Shown here: positions 56,247 through 64,000 of the stretch, one piece after another
How positions within the stretch are numbered: position 1 is the first letter of the stretch
Layout of the letters: the number at the start of each line of letters is the position of its first letter
NCBI GenBank assembly: GCA_017853555.1
Contig: JAFMJH010000002.1
Coordinates: 124,001-188,000 of the forward strand
Direction: 5' to 3'
Origin: Steroidobacteraceae bacterium
Lineage (GTDB): Bacteria; Pseudomonadota; Gammaproteobacteria; Steroidobacterales; Steroidobacteraceae
Length of the DNA stretch: 64,000 bases
Notes under the pieces: model-generated
What the model was told of the DNA's origin: nothing
The model's database searches: none
Seen by the model: only the letters and a program-made list of their open reading frames with translations
Translations under genes and position numbers: made by a program

Positions 56247-56483
56247 TCAGATCTTCATGCCTTTGGCACGCAAGTCGGCGACCACCGCATCGAGACCGTT
56301 CTTCTCGATGGTGCGCAGCGCATTGGTGCTGACACGCAGGGACACCCAGCGCTGCTCGCCTTCGAGCCAGAAACGCTGCGTATGCAAATTCGGCAGGAAG
56401 CGACGACGCTTCTTGTTGTTCGCGTGCGAGACGCGGTTGCCGACCGTGGGGCGCTTGCCAGTGAGTTCGCAGACGCGGGACAT
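56247..56483 (-). CDS. rpmB: 50S ribosomal protein L28
   Basis: A 78-residue ribosomal protein. It starts [29 protein letters not shown] and has [31 protein letters not shown]. Length and sequence are normal for L28. It lies 95 bp downstream of radC on the same strand and leads the rpmB-rpmG-mutM run. Confidence 0.97.
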   Translation of the reverse strand: MSRVCELTGKRPTVGNRVSHANNKKRRRFLPNLHTQRFWLEGEQRWVSLRVSTNALRTIEKNGLDAVVADLRAKGMKI

Positions 56484-56578
56484 GGTAGGAAGCCTTTGTA
56501 AATCAGTTGGTTACGATATCCCGGACGCATTTGCGGCCGGGAAAAGGGCGGCATTTATACCAGCCTCGGGGGCCGGCG

Positions 56579-57271
56579 TCAAAGTATCCCCCGCTCGGCG
56601 AGGGAGATGGTGTGGGGCCCGGCCACGATGATGTGGTCGAGGACCCGGATGTCGACCAGCGCGAGCGCGTCGCGCAGGCGGCGCGTGATGATCTCGTCGG
56701 CGCGACTCGGCTCGGCGATCCCGGAGGGGTGGTTGTGCGCGAGGATGACCGCGGCCGCGTTGTGGGCGAGCGCCTGACGCAGCACTTCGCGCGGGTGCAC
56801 GGCCGCGCCGTCGATGGTGCCGCGAAACAGCTCTTCGCAGACGATGAGGTGGTGGCGGTTGTCGAGATAGAGGCAGCAGAACACCTCGTAGGGGCGGTCG
56901 CGCAGCTGCGCGACGAGAAAGCGCCGGGTCTCGTGCGGCGAGCCGAGCAGGGGCCGTTCACGCAAATCGGCGTGATAGTGACGGCGTGCGAGTTCGAGCG
57001 CCGCCTGCAGCACCGCGACCCTCGCGGGCCCGAGTCCGGGCAGGGCGAGCACGCGGGTCGCCGGGGCGCACATCAACCCGCGCAAATCGCCGAATACGCC
57101 GACCAGGTGACGCGAAAGCTCGAGCGCATTGCGACCGCGGGTGCCGGTGCCGAGCAACAGCGCGAGCAACTCGGCGTCCGACAGCGCGGGGGCGCCGCGA
57201 CGCAGCAGCTTTTCGCGAGGGCGGTCGTCTTCGGGCCAGGTGTTGATCGGCGTGTCGCGGTTCCCGTCCAT
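56579..57271 (-). CDS. radC: RadC-family JAB/MPN protein
   Basis: A 230-residue protein of the RadC/YicR family. The N-terminal helix-hairpin-helix (LPGLGPARVAVLQAALELARR near 75-95) is followed by the JAB metal motif HNHPSG near 171-176 with LAHNHPSGIAEPSRAD. It was once linked to radiation repair but its true role is unknown. The start at ATG 57271 has no strong competing codon. It is divergent from coaBC, a common arrangement. Confidence 0.93.
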   Translation of the reverse strand: MDGNRDTPINTWPEDDRPREKLLRRGAPALSDAELLALLLGTGTRGRNALELSRHLVGVFGDLRGLMCAPATRVLALPGLGPARVAVLQAALELARRHYHADLRERPLLGSPHETRRFLVAQLRDRPYEVFCCLYLDNRHHLIVCEELFRGTIDGAAVHPREVLRQALAHNAAAVILAHNHPSGIAEPSRADEIITRRLRDALALVDIRVLDHIIVAGPHTISLAERGIL

Positions 57272-57360
57272 GCCGAGAGTGTCGAGTCGGCTCCGATCGG
57301 GTGCGAGCGACGATCGCGGCGCGATTGGCCCGAAACAGGCCGGTCACGGATAATGTCCCG

Positions 57361-58590
57361 ATGTCGAGTTTGTACGGCAGCAAGATTTTGCTCGGGGTGA
57401 GTGGTGGCATCGCCGCCTACAAATCGCCCGACCTCGTGCGTCGCTTGCGCGAGCGCGGTGCCGAGGTGCAAGTGGTGATGACGGCCGGGGCGCAGCGCTT
57501 CGTCACGCCGACCACCTTTCAGGCCGTCTCGGGTCGCGAAGTGCGTGCCGACGTTTGGGATCCGGCGGCCGAGGCGGCGATGGGGCACATCGAACTCGCG
57601 CGCTGGGCTGATCTCGTGCTCGTTGCGCCGGCGACCGCCGACGTGATCGCACGCATCGCCAGCGGCCGCGCCGACGATCTGCTCACCACGCTCGTGCTTG
57701 CCACCGAAGCGCCGGTGGCGATCGCGCCGGCGATGAATCGCGTGATGTGGGCCAAACCGGCGACACAGGAAAACGTCGCGGTGTTGCGCGCGCGCGGGAT
57801 CGAGATCGTCGGGCCTGAAGCGGGCGAGCAAGCCTGCGGCGAAACCGGCAGCGGACGCATGCAGGAGCCGACACTGATCGCCGATGCGGTCGCGCGTTGT
57901 CTCGATGAGCGCGGCGTCGGACCGATCGATGCCGCAACACGCGCGAAGCTCTCGGGTCGGCGCGTGCTCGTCACCGCAGGGCCGACGCGCGAGCGGATCG
58001 ATCCGGTGCGTTATCTCACCAATCGCAGCAGCGGCAAGATGGGCTTCGCCATCGCGGCGGCGGCGCGTGCGGCCGGTGCCGAAGTGATTCTGGTTGCAGG
58101 GCCCGTGCAACTGGCCACCCCTGCAGGCGTGCGACGCATCGACGTCGAGAGCGCGGCCGACATGCTCGCGGCGGTGGAACGCGAAGTAGCCGGCATCGAC
58201 GTATTCGTCGCGGCGGCTGCCGTCGCCGACTACCGACCCGTCACTCCCTCGCCGCGCAAAATCAAAAAATCGGCCGCACGGATCGACCTCGCGCTCGAAC
58301 GCACCACCGACATACTCGCCAGCGTCGCCGCGCGGGATGATCGACCGTTCGTGGTCGGCTTCGCGGCCGAGACCGACGACGTCGAGGGCTATGCGCGCGC
58401 GAAGTTGCAAGCGAAGCGTCTCGATCTCATTGCGGCGAACGAAGTCGGTGACGGCAAAGCCTTCGATCAGGACGACAACGCGCTCATCGTCTTGTCGCAG
58501 GACGAGCGCATCGAGATTCCGCACGCGAGCAAAATCGAAGTGGCGCGGCGTCTCGTCGCATTGATCGCTGCACGCATGAGGCCCGCATGA
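57361..58590 (+). CDS. coaBC: Bifunctional phosphopantothenoylcysteine decarboxylase / phosphopantothenate-cysteine ligase
   Basis: A 409-residue CoA-synthesis enzyme. The N-terminal CoaC part (to about 190) has GGIAAYKS near 15, the conserved PAMNRVMW region near 120 and [12 protein letters not shown] near 160 with the catalytic Cys. The C-terminal CoaB part has [24 protein letters not shown] near 203-226 and [11 protein letters not shown] near 280. Flavin in CoaC decarboxylates PPC. It overlaps dut by four bases. Confidence 0.97.
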   Translation: MSSLYGSKILLGVSGGIAAYKSPDLVRRLRERGAEVQVVMTAGAQRFVTPTTFQAVSGREVRADVWDPAAEAAMGHIELARWADLVLVAPATADVIARIASGRADDLLTTLVLATEAPVAIAPAMNRVMWAKPATQENVAVLRARGIEIVGPEAGEQACGETGSGRMQEPTLIADAVARCLDERGVGPIDAATRAKLSGRRVLVTAGPTRERIDPVRYLTNRSSGKMGFAIAAAARAAGAEVILVAGPVQLATPAGVRRIDVESAADMLAAVEREVAGIDVFVAAAAVADYRPVTPSPRKIKKSAARIDLALERTTDILASVAARDDRPFVVGFAAETDDVEGYARAKLQAKRLDLIAANEVGDGKAFDQDDNALIVLSQDERIEIPHASKIEVARRLVALIAARMRPA

Positions 58591-59048
58591 ACCGTCGCCC
58601 GCTGAAAGTTCGCATCCTCGATTCGCGCATCGGCAACGAGTATCCATTGCCGGCTTATGCGACCGAAGGTTCCGCAGGTCTGGATCTGCGCGCCTGCATC
58701 GATGCGCCGCTCGAACTGCCACCCGGGAAAGCCGAGCTTTTGCCGACCGGACTTGCGATCTGGGTCGAAGATCCGGCGCTCGCGGCCGTCATCCTGCCGC
58801 GCTCGGGGCTCGGCCACAAACACGGCATCGTGCTCGGCAATCTCGTCGGTCTCATCGACTCCGACTATCAAGGGCAGTTGATGGTGTCGTGCTGGAATCG
58901 CGGCACGAGCGCATATACCGTCCAACCCGGCGAACGCATCGCGCAGCTCGTGCTCGTTCCCGTCGTGCAGGTCGAGCTCGAGGTGGTCGAAGATTTTGCG
59001 GCGACTCGCCGTGGCGGCGGCGGCTTCGGCAGTTCGGGGCGCGACTGA
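58587..59048 (+). CDS. dut: Deoxyuridine triphosphate nucleotidohydrolase
   Basis: A 153-residue trimeric dUTPase that keeps uracil out of DNA and gives dUMP. Motifs 1 to 5 are intact: AGLDLRA near 29, PRSGL near 70, [11 protein letters not shown] near 89-99, the GERIAQLVL region near 116, and [12 protein letters not shown] at the end. The start overlaps the coaBC stop (ATGA), the usual pair. It converges with the thiolase gene by four bases. Confidence 0.98.
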   Translation: MNRRPLKVRILDSRIGNEYPLPAYATEGSAGLDLRACIDAPLELPPGKAELLPTGLAIWVEDPALAAVILPRSGLGHKHGIVLGNLVGLIDSDYQGQLMVSCWNRGTSAYTVQPGERIAQLVLVPVVQVELEVVEDFAATRRGGGGFGSSGRD

Positions 59049-59052
59049 CGAA

Positions 59053-60345
59053 TCAGGCGCGCTCGAGGATCGCGGTGACGCCCATGCCGCCCGCCGTGCA
59101 CACCGAGACGAGTCCGCGCTTGGACTTCGGATGTTCGGCCAACAATTTCGCGAGCGTCGCCACGATGCGCGCGCCCGTCGCGGCGAACGGGTGACCGATC
59201 GCCACGCTGCTGCCGACCACGTTCAATTTCGCACGCTCGATCGCGCCGAGCGGGGCCTCGAGACCGAGCCGCTCGCGGCAAAACTGCGGCGACTCCCATG
59301 CGGCGAGCGTGCACAGCACCTGCGCCGCGAACGCTTCGTGTATTTCATAGAAGTCGAAGTCGCCGAGTTCGAGCTCGGCATCGCGCAGCATCGCAGGCAC
59401 GGCATATGCCGGCGCCATCAGCAGACCTTCTTCCGCATTGGTGAAGTCCACGGCCGCCGCTTTGCCGAAGCGCAGCCACGCGAGAATCGGCAGACCGCGC
59501 GCCCGCGCCCACGACTCGCTGGCGAGCAACACGGCCGATGCGCCGTCGGTCAACGGCGTGCTGTTGCCGGCGGTGAGCGTGCCGCGATCCGAGCGCTCGA
59601 AACTCGTGCGCAGCGAGCCGAGTTTCGCGAGCGACACGTCGGCGCGCACGTTGTCGTCGCGCTCGAGACCGTTGCAGGGCACGACGAGATCGTCGAAAAA
59701 ACCGCGCTCCCAGGCCGACGCAGCGCGCTTGTGACTCTCGAAGGCGAGTGCATCCTGCGCCGCGCGCGTGATCTGCCAGCGCTGGGCCATGAGTTCGCAG
59801 CTCTGGCCCATGGACAAACGCGTCCGCGGTTCGTTGGCGCTCGGAAACTGCGGCACGAAATGCTTCGGCCGCAACCCCAAAAACGGCTGCAATCGCCCGA
59901 GCGCGGAACGCGCCCGGTACGCGCGCAGCAGCAATTGTTGGTACGAGCGCGGATAGACGATCGGCGTGTCGCTCACCGTATCGACGCCGGCGGCGATGCC
60001 GCTGTCGATTTGACCGAGCGCGATTTTGTTCGCGATCAGGATCGCCGCTTCGAGACTCGTGCCGCAGGCGCGCTGCAAATCGACGCCCGGCGTGCGCGGG
60101 TCCAGTGTGGTGCCGAGCACGCTTTCGCGCACCAGGTTGAAGTCGCGCGAATGCTTCATCACCGCGCCTGCCGCGACTTCGCCGAGCAACGCGCGCTCGA
60201 GACCGAAACGCTCGACCACGCCCTGCAAAGCGGCAGTGAGCATCTGCTGGTTGCCGAGCCGCGCGTAGGCGCCGTGCGCCCGCGCAAACGGAATGCGGCT
60301 GCCTCCCACGATGGCGACTTTGCGAATTTGCGTTCCGACCAGCAT
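59053..60345 (-). CDS. Acetyl-CoA acyltransferase (thiolase, FadI-like)
   Basis: A 430-residue thiolase. The catalytic Cys is in QRACGTSLEA near 92, the His in YEIHEAF near 341, and the second Cys in CTAGGMG near 420. The sequence has the FadI-type insertion and QNVVGSS-like VGSSVAIGHPF. FadI usually pairs with fadJ in fatty-acid oxidation; no fadJ is in the window. The start (ATG 60345) gives the usual KVAIVGGSRIPF. Confidence 0.93.
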   Translation of the reverse strand: MLVGTQIRKVAIVGGSRIPFARAHGAYARLGNQQMLTAALQGVVERFGLERALLGEVAAGAVMKHSRDFNLVRESVLGTTLDPRTPGVDLQRACGTSLEAAILIANKIALGQIDSGIAAGVDTVSDTPIVYPRSYQQLLLRAYRARSALGRLQPFLGLRPKHFVPQFPSANEPRTRLSMGQSCELMAQRWQITRAAQDALAFESHKRAASAWERGFFDDLVVPCNGLERDDNVRADVSLAKLGSLRTSFERSDRGTLTAGNSTPLTDGASAVLLASESWARARGLPILAWLRFGKAAAVDFTNAEEGLLMAPAYAVPAMLRDAELELGDFDFYEIHEAFAAQVLCTLAAWESPQFCRERLGLEAPLGAIERAKLNVVGSSVAIGHPFAATGARIVATLAKLLAEHPKSKRGLVSVCTAGGMGVTAILERA

Positions 60346-60377
60346 CGACTCGACTCCTAAGAACGGGTGCGTCGCAT

Positions 60378-61655
60378 TCAGCGTGCGGCGTTGCGTTGCA
60401 GGCGTTCGTAGTATCGATCGCGCAGCGCCGTGTGGCGCGACGCCAAAGATTGCTCGCGCCCGCCCGCGACCACGAGCTCGGGCAAGCTCGACACGTCGAG
60501 CGGATCACCATTCCACAACACGAGATCCGCGACCCGACCCTTTTCGATGCTGCCGTAGCGATCCGCGACGCCGAAGAGTTCGGCAGGCGTACGCGTGATC
60601 GCCGCGAGCCCCGCAGCCCAAGGCAGACCGTGCGCCACCGCATTGCCGGCCGCTTGGCGCAATTTGCCGGCATCGTAGACGTCGGGGCTGCGCATCGAGA
60701 ACGCCACCGTCACCCCCGCGGCACGCAAGCGTGCGGCATTCTCGAGCGTCGCGCCGATCGCATCGAAATTGCTCGGCAGATTTTGCAGCGGGTCGACGAG
60801 CACCGGAATCTTCGCCGCCGCGAGCTCGGCGGCGACGCGCCACGCTTCCGCTCCGCCGCGAATGATCGCGCGTACGTTTTCGCGCTGCGCGAAGGCGATG
60901 GTTTGGCGGATATCGGCGGCACGATCGACATCGAACACGAACGGCCCCGCGCCCTTCAGAAAATCGAGCAAGGTCTGCCGCCCCGAAGGCGTGAGCAGGC
61001 GATCGTCGTGCACCATCACCAGATTCGGTGCGCGCGCTTCGGTGACGGCCTGGCGCAGCAACATGAATTGCGCCGCGCGACTGCCGCCAGCCAAAGAATT
61101 CGAGTTCGCGCCGAGATCGACGAACAAGGCCCGCGCATTCGCCGGAGCCGTGCCGTCGAGCCCGATCGCCGCACCGAGTCCGGCGACGATGCTGCTACCG
61201 GTCGTGGTCGACGGCGCGATCACCGCGAAGGTGATGCCGTTGCTGCGATGCACCGGCAATGCCATCGACTCCGAGTTGTAGGCGAGCGTCACGTCGAACT
61301 CGGGACGCATCTGGTTCAAGCGCTGCGCATAGTCGCCGGTCGTCGGTTCGAGCCCGATCTCCTCGATGCCGATGCGGCCCAAGCCGCCGAAGAGTCCGGG
61401 CGTGAGCGGTTTGCCGCGCGCTTCGACGATGCGCGCTCCGGCGGGCGCCGGCAGTTTGCGGCCGACGGCCGCGATGCGTCCGTCTTGCACCAGCACATCG
61501 GTATCCGCGAGCGGCGCGGCGTCGTTGCCCGTCAGGGTGTAGACGGTTGCACCGCGCACCAGAAGCGCCGTGCTCGCGTTCTCGGCGGTCGCGACCGAAA
61601 TCGGCAGCGCGAGCATGGCGATGCTCGCGAGCGTGGTGAATCTGCGCGTGATCAT
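60378..61655 (-). CDS. Amidohydrolase-fold exported protein lacking the HxH motif
   Basis: A 425-residue protein with a signal peptide (1-24, ending in TAE). The beta-sandwich and TIM-barrel of amidohydrolases are recognisable: LVRGATVYTLTG, then DTDVLVQDGRIAAVGRKL, and near the end GSIEKGRVADLVLWNGDPL. But the HxH metal motif that should follow TPGL is replaced by FGGLGRIG (TPGLFGGLG), and the other metal histidines are not seen in place. It is probably a non-catalytic partner of the active amidohydrolase encoded just upstream, whose stop overlaps its ATG (ATGA). Confidence 0.82.
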   Translation of the reverse strand: MITRRFTTLASIAMLALPISVATAENASTALLVRGATVYTLTGNDAAPLADTDVLVQDGRIAAVGRKLPAPAGARIVEARGKPLTPGLFGGLGRIGIEEIGLEPTTGDYAQRLNQMRPEFDVTLAYNSESMALPVHRSNGITFAVIAPSTTTGSSIVAGLGAAIGLDGTAPANARALFVDLGANSNSLAGGSRAAQFMLLRQAVTEARAPNLVMVHDDRLLTPSGRQTLLDFLKGAGPFVFDVDRAADIRQTIAFAQRENVRAIIRGGAEAWRVAAELAAAKIPVLVDPLQNLPSNFDAIGATLENAARLRAAGVTVAFSMRSPDVYDAGKLRQAAGNAVAHGLPWAAGLAAITRTPAELFGVADRYGSIEKGRVADLVLWNGDPLDVSSLPELVVAGGREQSLASRHTALRDRYYERLQRNAAR

Positions 61656-63103
61656 GGCGTCACCCCCATCGTGGCCGGTTGCCCGAGCAAAAAGTCGGAC
61701 TCGGGTTGCGCGCGCGGCGCGCCGCGATCGAAACGCACGGCGCCGTCGATGAATACCTGTTCGGCGAGCGCCCGCACGCTGAAAGGATTGCCGTTCCACA
61801 CCACGACGTCGGCCATCTTGCCGACCTCCAGCGTGCCCGTGCGCGCCTCGATGCCGAGCGATTTGGCCGGATTGGCCGTCAGCCAAAGAATGGCATGCTC
61901 GGGCGCGATAGCGCGGCCCATGCGCGCGCCATACGCCATGCCTTTGGCGGCTTCCTGATTCAATCTTTGAATGCCCTCTTCCGAATCCGAGTGCACGATC
62001 GCGCAACCGCCCGGCGCCGCATCGACCAGCGCGAGGTTCTCCGGTATGCCGTCGTAGGATTCCATCTTGAACGCCCACCAATCCGCCCAGATCGCGGCGC
62101 ATACGCCGTTATCCGCCAGCAGATTGGAAATCTTGTAGGCCTCGACGGCATGGTGGAAGGCCGTCACCTTGTATCCGAACTCGCGCGCCACATCGAGCAC
62201 CGTGGCCATCTCGTCGGCGCGATAGCAGTGGTGATGCACGCGCAGCTCGCCGCGCAACACGCCCGCAAGCGTTTCGAGACGCAGATCGCGCTTCGGCGGC
62301 TTCGCATCTTTGGCGCCGGCGGCGACTTTCGCGCGATAAGCGTCTTGCTCGCGCACGTAGTCTTGCGCCTCGATCCATTGCGCACGCCAACCGGCGACAT
62401 TGCCCATGCGCGTCGAGGGCGCGAGGCGCCGCGATCCGTACACGCGCTTCGGGTTTTCTCCGCAGGCCATCTTCACGCCTTGCGGTGCGCCCGGAAATTT
62501 CATGCCCTGATATGTCGTCGAATGGACGTTCTTCACGACTACCGAGCGTCCGCCGATGAGGTTGGCGGAGCCCGGCAGAATCTGCAGCGTCGTCACGCCG
62601 CCCTCGAGTGCGGTGCCGAAGCCGGGGTCTTGCGGCCAGATCGAATGTTCGGCCCACACGTTGGCCGTCGATGGTGCGGTCGCTTCGTTGCCGTCTTCGT
62701 GGGCTTGCACGCCGGGCGAGGGATACACGCCGAGATGCGAGTGCACGTCGATCAAACCCGGCGTGACCCATTTGCCGCGCGCGTCGATCACGCGTGCGCC
62801 GGCGTCGGCGACCAAATCTTTGCCGATCGCGACGATCTTGCCGCCGCGCAATGCGACGTCGGTGTTGTCGCGTCGCTCACCCGTGCCGGTCAGCACCGTG
62901 GCGCCGCGAATGAGCGTCGGCGCACTGTCCGGCGACACATAGGTCGAGGGGAAGGGTGTCGCCGTCGAGGGTGCGGCCGGTTGCGTCACGGCCGATTTGG
63001 TTGCGGCGCTGCGTGTCGGTGCGCTTGCGCAGCCGGTCAGCGTCAAAAGCGCGCCGAGCGCCGTGATGCACCAAGCAGTGGTGGCGTCGAATCGATGTCT
63101 CAC
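61652..63103 (-). CDS. Amidohydrolase lipoprotein
   Basis: A 483-residue exported amidohydrolase. A lipobox near residue 24 (LTLTGCAS) marks it as a lipoprotein. The metal motif is DVHSH (TPGLIDVHSHLG, near 115-126), with later metal ligands in VHHHCYRAD near 290, FHHAVEAYK near 315 and HSD near 370. Relatives include imidazolonepropionase and prolidase-like enzymes that act on dipeptides or cyclic amides. It is upstream of and coupled to the HxH-less second copy. It is divergent from the DUF962 gene. Confidence 0.9.
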   Translation of the reverse strand: MRHRFDATTAWCITALGALLTLTGCASAPTRSAATKSAVTQPAAPSTATPFPSTYVSPDSAPTLIRGATVLTGTGERRDNTDVALRGGKIVAIGKDLVADAGARVIDARGKWVTPGLIDVHSHLGVYPSPGVQAHEDGNEATAPSTANVWAEHSIWPQDPGFGTALEGGVTTLQILPGSANLIGGRSVVVKNVHSTTYQGMKFPGAPQGVKMACGENPKRVYGSRRLAPSTRMGNVAGWRAQWIEAQDYVREQDAYRAKVAAGAKDAKPPKRDLRLETLAGVLRGELRVHHHCYRADEMATVLDVAREFGYKVTAFHHAVEAYKISNLLADNGVCAAIWADWWAFKMESYDGIPENLALVDAAPGGCAIVHSDSEEGIQRLNQEAAKGMAYGARMGRAIAPEHAILWLTANPAKSLGIEARTGTLEVGKMADVVVWNGNPFSVRALAEQVFIDGAVRFDRGAPRAQPESDFLLGQPATMGVTP

Positions 63104-63189
63104 AGGTTACCCTCCCGACGGTTGCGCCCGTCACGTCCCAGACGGCAAGATGCCGAGTCTCGAAGCCGAGGGCAACCCTCAGGAAGCGC

Positions 63190-63486
63190 ATGTACTCGAG
63201 TTTCGCGCAGTTCTACCCGTACTACCTCTCCGAGCACGCCGACCGGACCTCGCGCCGTCTGCACGTGGTCGGCACGGGCTGTGCGCTCGCCCAGCTCGTC
63301 GCTGCGGCGGCGTTGGCGGAGCCGCGGCTGCTCGCGAGCGCGCTCGTCAGCGGCTATGCCTTCGCCTGGGTCGGCCATTTCGTGTTCGAGAAGAACAAAC
63401 CCGCCACGTTCAAATACCCGCTCTACAGCTTGCGCGGCGACTTCACCATGGCGTTGGACGTCCTGCGCGGCCGGATCCGCTGGTAA
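63190..63486 (+). CDS. DUF962 (Mpo1-like) membrane protein
   Basis: A 98-residue membrane protein. It has the YYLSEHADRTSRRLHVVGT segment near 11-29 with the conserved His residues, a helix pair (about 28-65) and the GHFVFEKNKPATFKYPLYSLRGDF signature near 62-85. The yeast member Mpo1 is an Fe(II)-dependent dioxygenase in sphingolipid alpha-oxidation; the bacterial role is not known. It is six bases from gshA. Confidence 0.9.
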   Translation: MYSSFAQFYPYYLSEHADRTSRRLHVVGTGCALAQLVAAAALAEPRLLASALVSGYAFAWVGHFVFEKNKPATFKYPLYSLRGDFTMALDVLRGRIRW

Positions 63487-63491
63487 CGCTT

Positions 63492-64000
63492 ATGCCCGTC
63501 TCCCGCATTGACCGCGCTTTCGAGCGGCGTCTGTCCGCGCTCGTGAATGCGAATGCCCCGACCGTGTTGCAGGGCGGGCGGCGCGGCGTCGAGAAAGAAT
63601 CCTTGCGCGTCACGCCGGAAGGACGGGTGGCGACGACGATGCATCCTTCGGCCCTCGGCTCGGCGCTCACCAACGATCACATCACCACCGACTATTCGGA
63701 AGCGTTGATCGAGCTCGTCACGCCGACCTTCGACACCAACTGGGAACTTTTGCAATATCTTTGCGATCTGCATCAGTTCGTCTATCGGCATCTCGGCGAC
63801 GAACTGCTGTGGGCGACCAGCATGCCCTGCGTGGTCGACGGCGATGCGAGCATACCGATCGCCCAGTATGGTCCGTCGAACATCGGACGCTTGAAGACGA
63901 TCTACCGCGAAGGCCTCGGCATACGCTACGGGCGCGTGATGCAAGCCATCTCGGGCGTGCATTTCAACTATTCATTCCCGCAGCGCTTGTGGGAGGCGTG
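63492..64000 (+). CDS. gshA: Glutamate-cysteine ligase, truncated by the window end
   Basis: The first 169 residues of a roughly 520-residue protein. It joins glutamate and cysteine, the first step of glutathione synthesis. Recognisable segments are GVEKESLRVTPEGRVATTMHPSALGSALTN near 33-62, TTDYSEALIELVTP near 65-78 and GRLKTIYREGLGIRYGRVMQAISGVHFNYSFP, all typical of the gammaproteobacterial GshA. The frame is open to the end. A GST gene elsewhere in the window would use its product. Confidence 0.95.
   Translation, partial: MPVSRIDRAFERRLSALVNANAPTVLQGGRRGVEKESLRVTPEGRVATTMHPSALGSALTNDHITTDYSEALIELVTPTFDTNWELLQYLCDLHQFVYRHLGDELLWATSMPCVVDGDASIPIAQYGPSNIGRLKTIYREGLGIRYGRVMQAISGVHFNYSFPQRLWEA

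Overview
This 64 kb window is chromosomal DNA from a high-GC gammaproteobacterium. The gene set points to the Xanthomonadales, Nevskiales or Steroidobacterales side of the class: a TonB receptor with a typical plug, TamA/TamB, a three-gene pntA1-pntA2-pntB transhydrogenase, NudC, LpxL-type acyltransferase, rpoH-ftsX-ftsE-ftsY with rsmD-coaD, mutM-rpmG-rpmB-radC, coaBC-dut and gshA. Genes are tightly packed, with frequent ATGA or GTGA stop/start overlaps. I see no prophage, transposon, rRNA, tRNA or CRISPR array. I cannot name the genus from sequence alone.

Layout. 1-388: non-coding, with a cluster of DnaA-box-like sites beside an AT-rich stretch, a candidate oriC or DnaA-controlled region. 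389-5991 (minus): the chain pntA1-pntA2-pntB, TraB/GumN-like protein, EamA transporter, DUF1838-like protein. 6064-10404: HNH nuclease, an exported Asp-box propeller protein on the opposite strand, then a coupled xni-like exonuclease, LpxL acyltransferase and ASCH gene. 10554-13137: TonB-dependent receptor with a strong terminator. 13159-18838: GlpQ and GNAT (minus), then a Tat-lipoprotein SDR, a TPR-like protein and a DUF5916 barrel protein (plus). 18852-26768 (minus): tamB, tamA, NRDE protein, nudC, FlhC-like regulator. 26883-34659: an unknown protein, a YadG/YadH exporter, PAP2 phosphatase (minus), YheT hydrolase, SPOR lipoprotein with an ExeA/MshM-like ATPase, and a PQQ dehydrogenase.

34664-43854: nucleoside hydrolase, a small unknown, a CsgA-like SDR, a VapBC-type toxin-antitoxin pair with a palindromic operator, and the glutamate synthase operon gltBD. 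43864-49705 (minus): GST, a protein of unknown family, a candidate structured RNA of about 350 nt, a paralogue of that unknown protein, an MFS transporter and a ThDP-dependent lyase. 49771-56483: rpoH, preceded by a near-perfect CIRCE operator, then ftsX-ftsE-ftsY, rsmD-coaD, AlkA-type glycosylase, mutM, rpmG and rpmB. 56579-64000: radC, coaBC-dut, a FadI-like thiolase, two tandem amidohydrolases (the second without the HxH metal motif), a DUF962 protein and the start of gshA.

Themes: NADPH supply and nitrogen assimilation (Pnt, GltBD), envelope building (LpxL, TamAB, FtsEX/FtsY, SPOR protein, PAP2), genome maintenance (MutM, AlkA, RadC, Dut, Xni) and heat-shock control (RpoH with CIRCE). The most interesting unexplained signals are the RNA-like transcript at 45373-45723, the paralogous unknown proteins around it with their lyase/MFS neighbours, the CIRCE on rpoH, and the shared TA/gltB control region.
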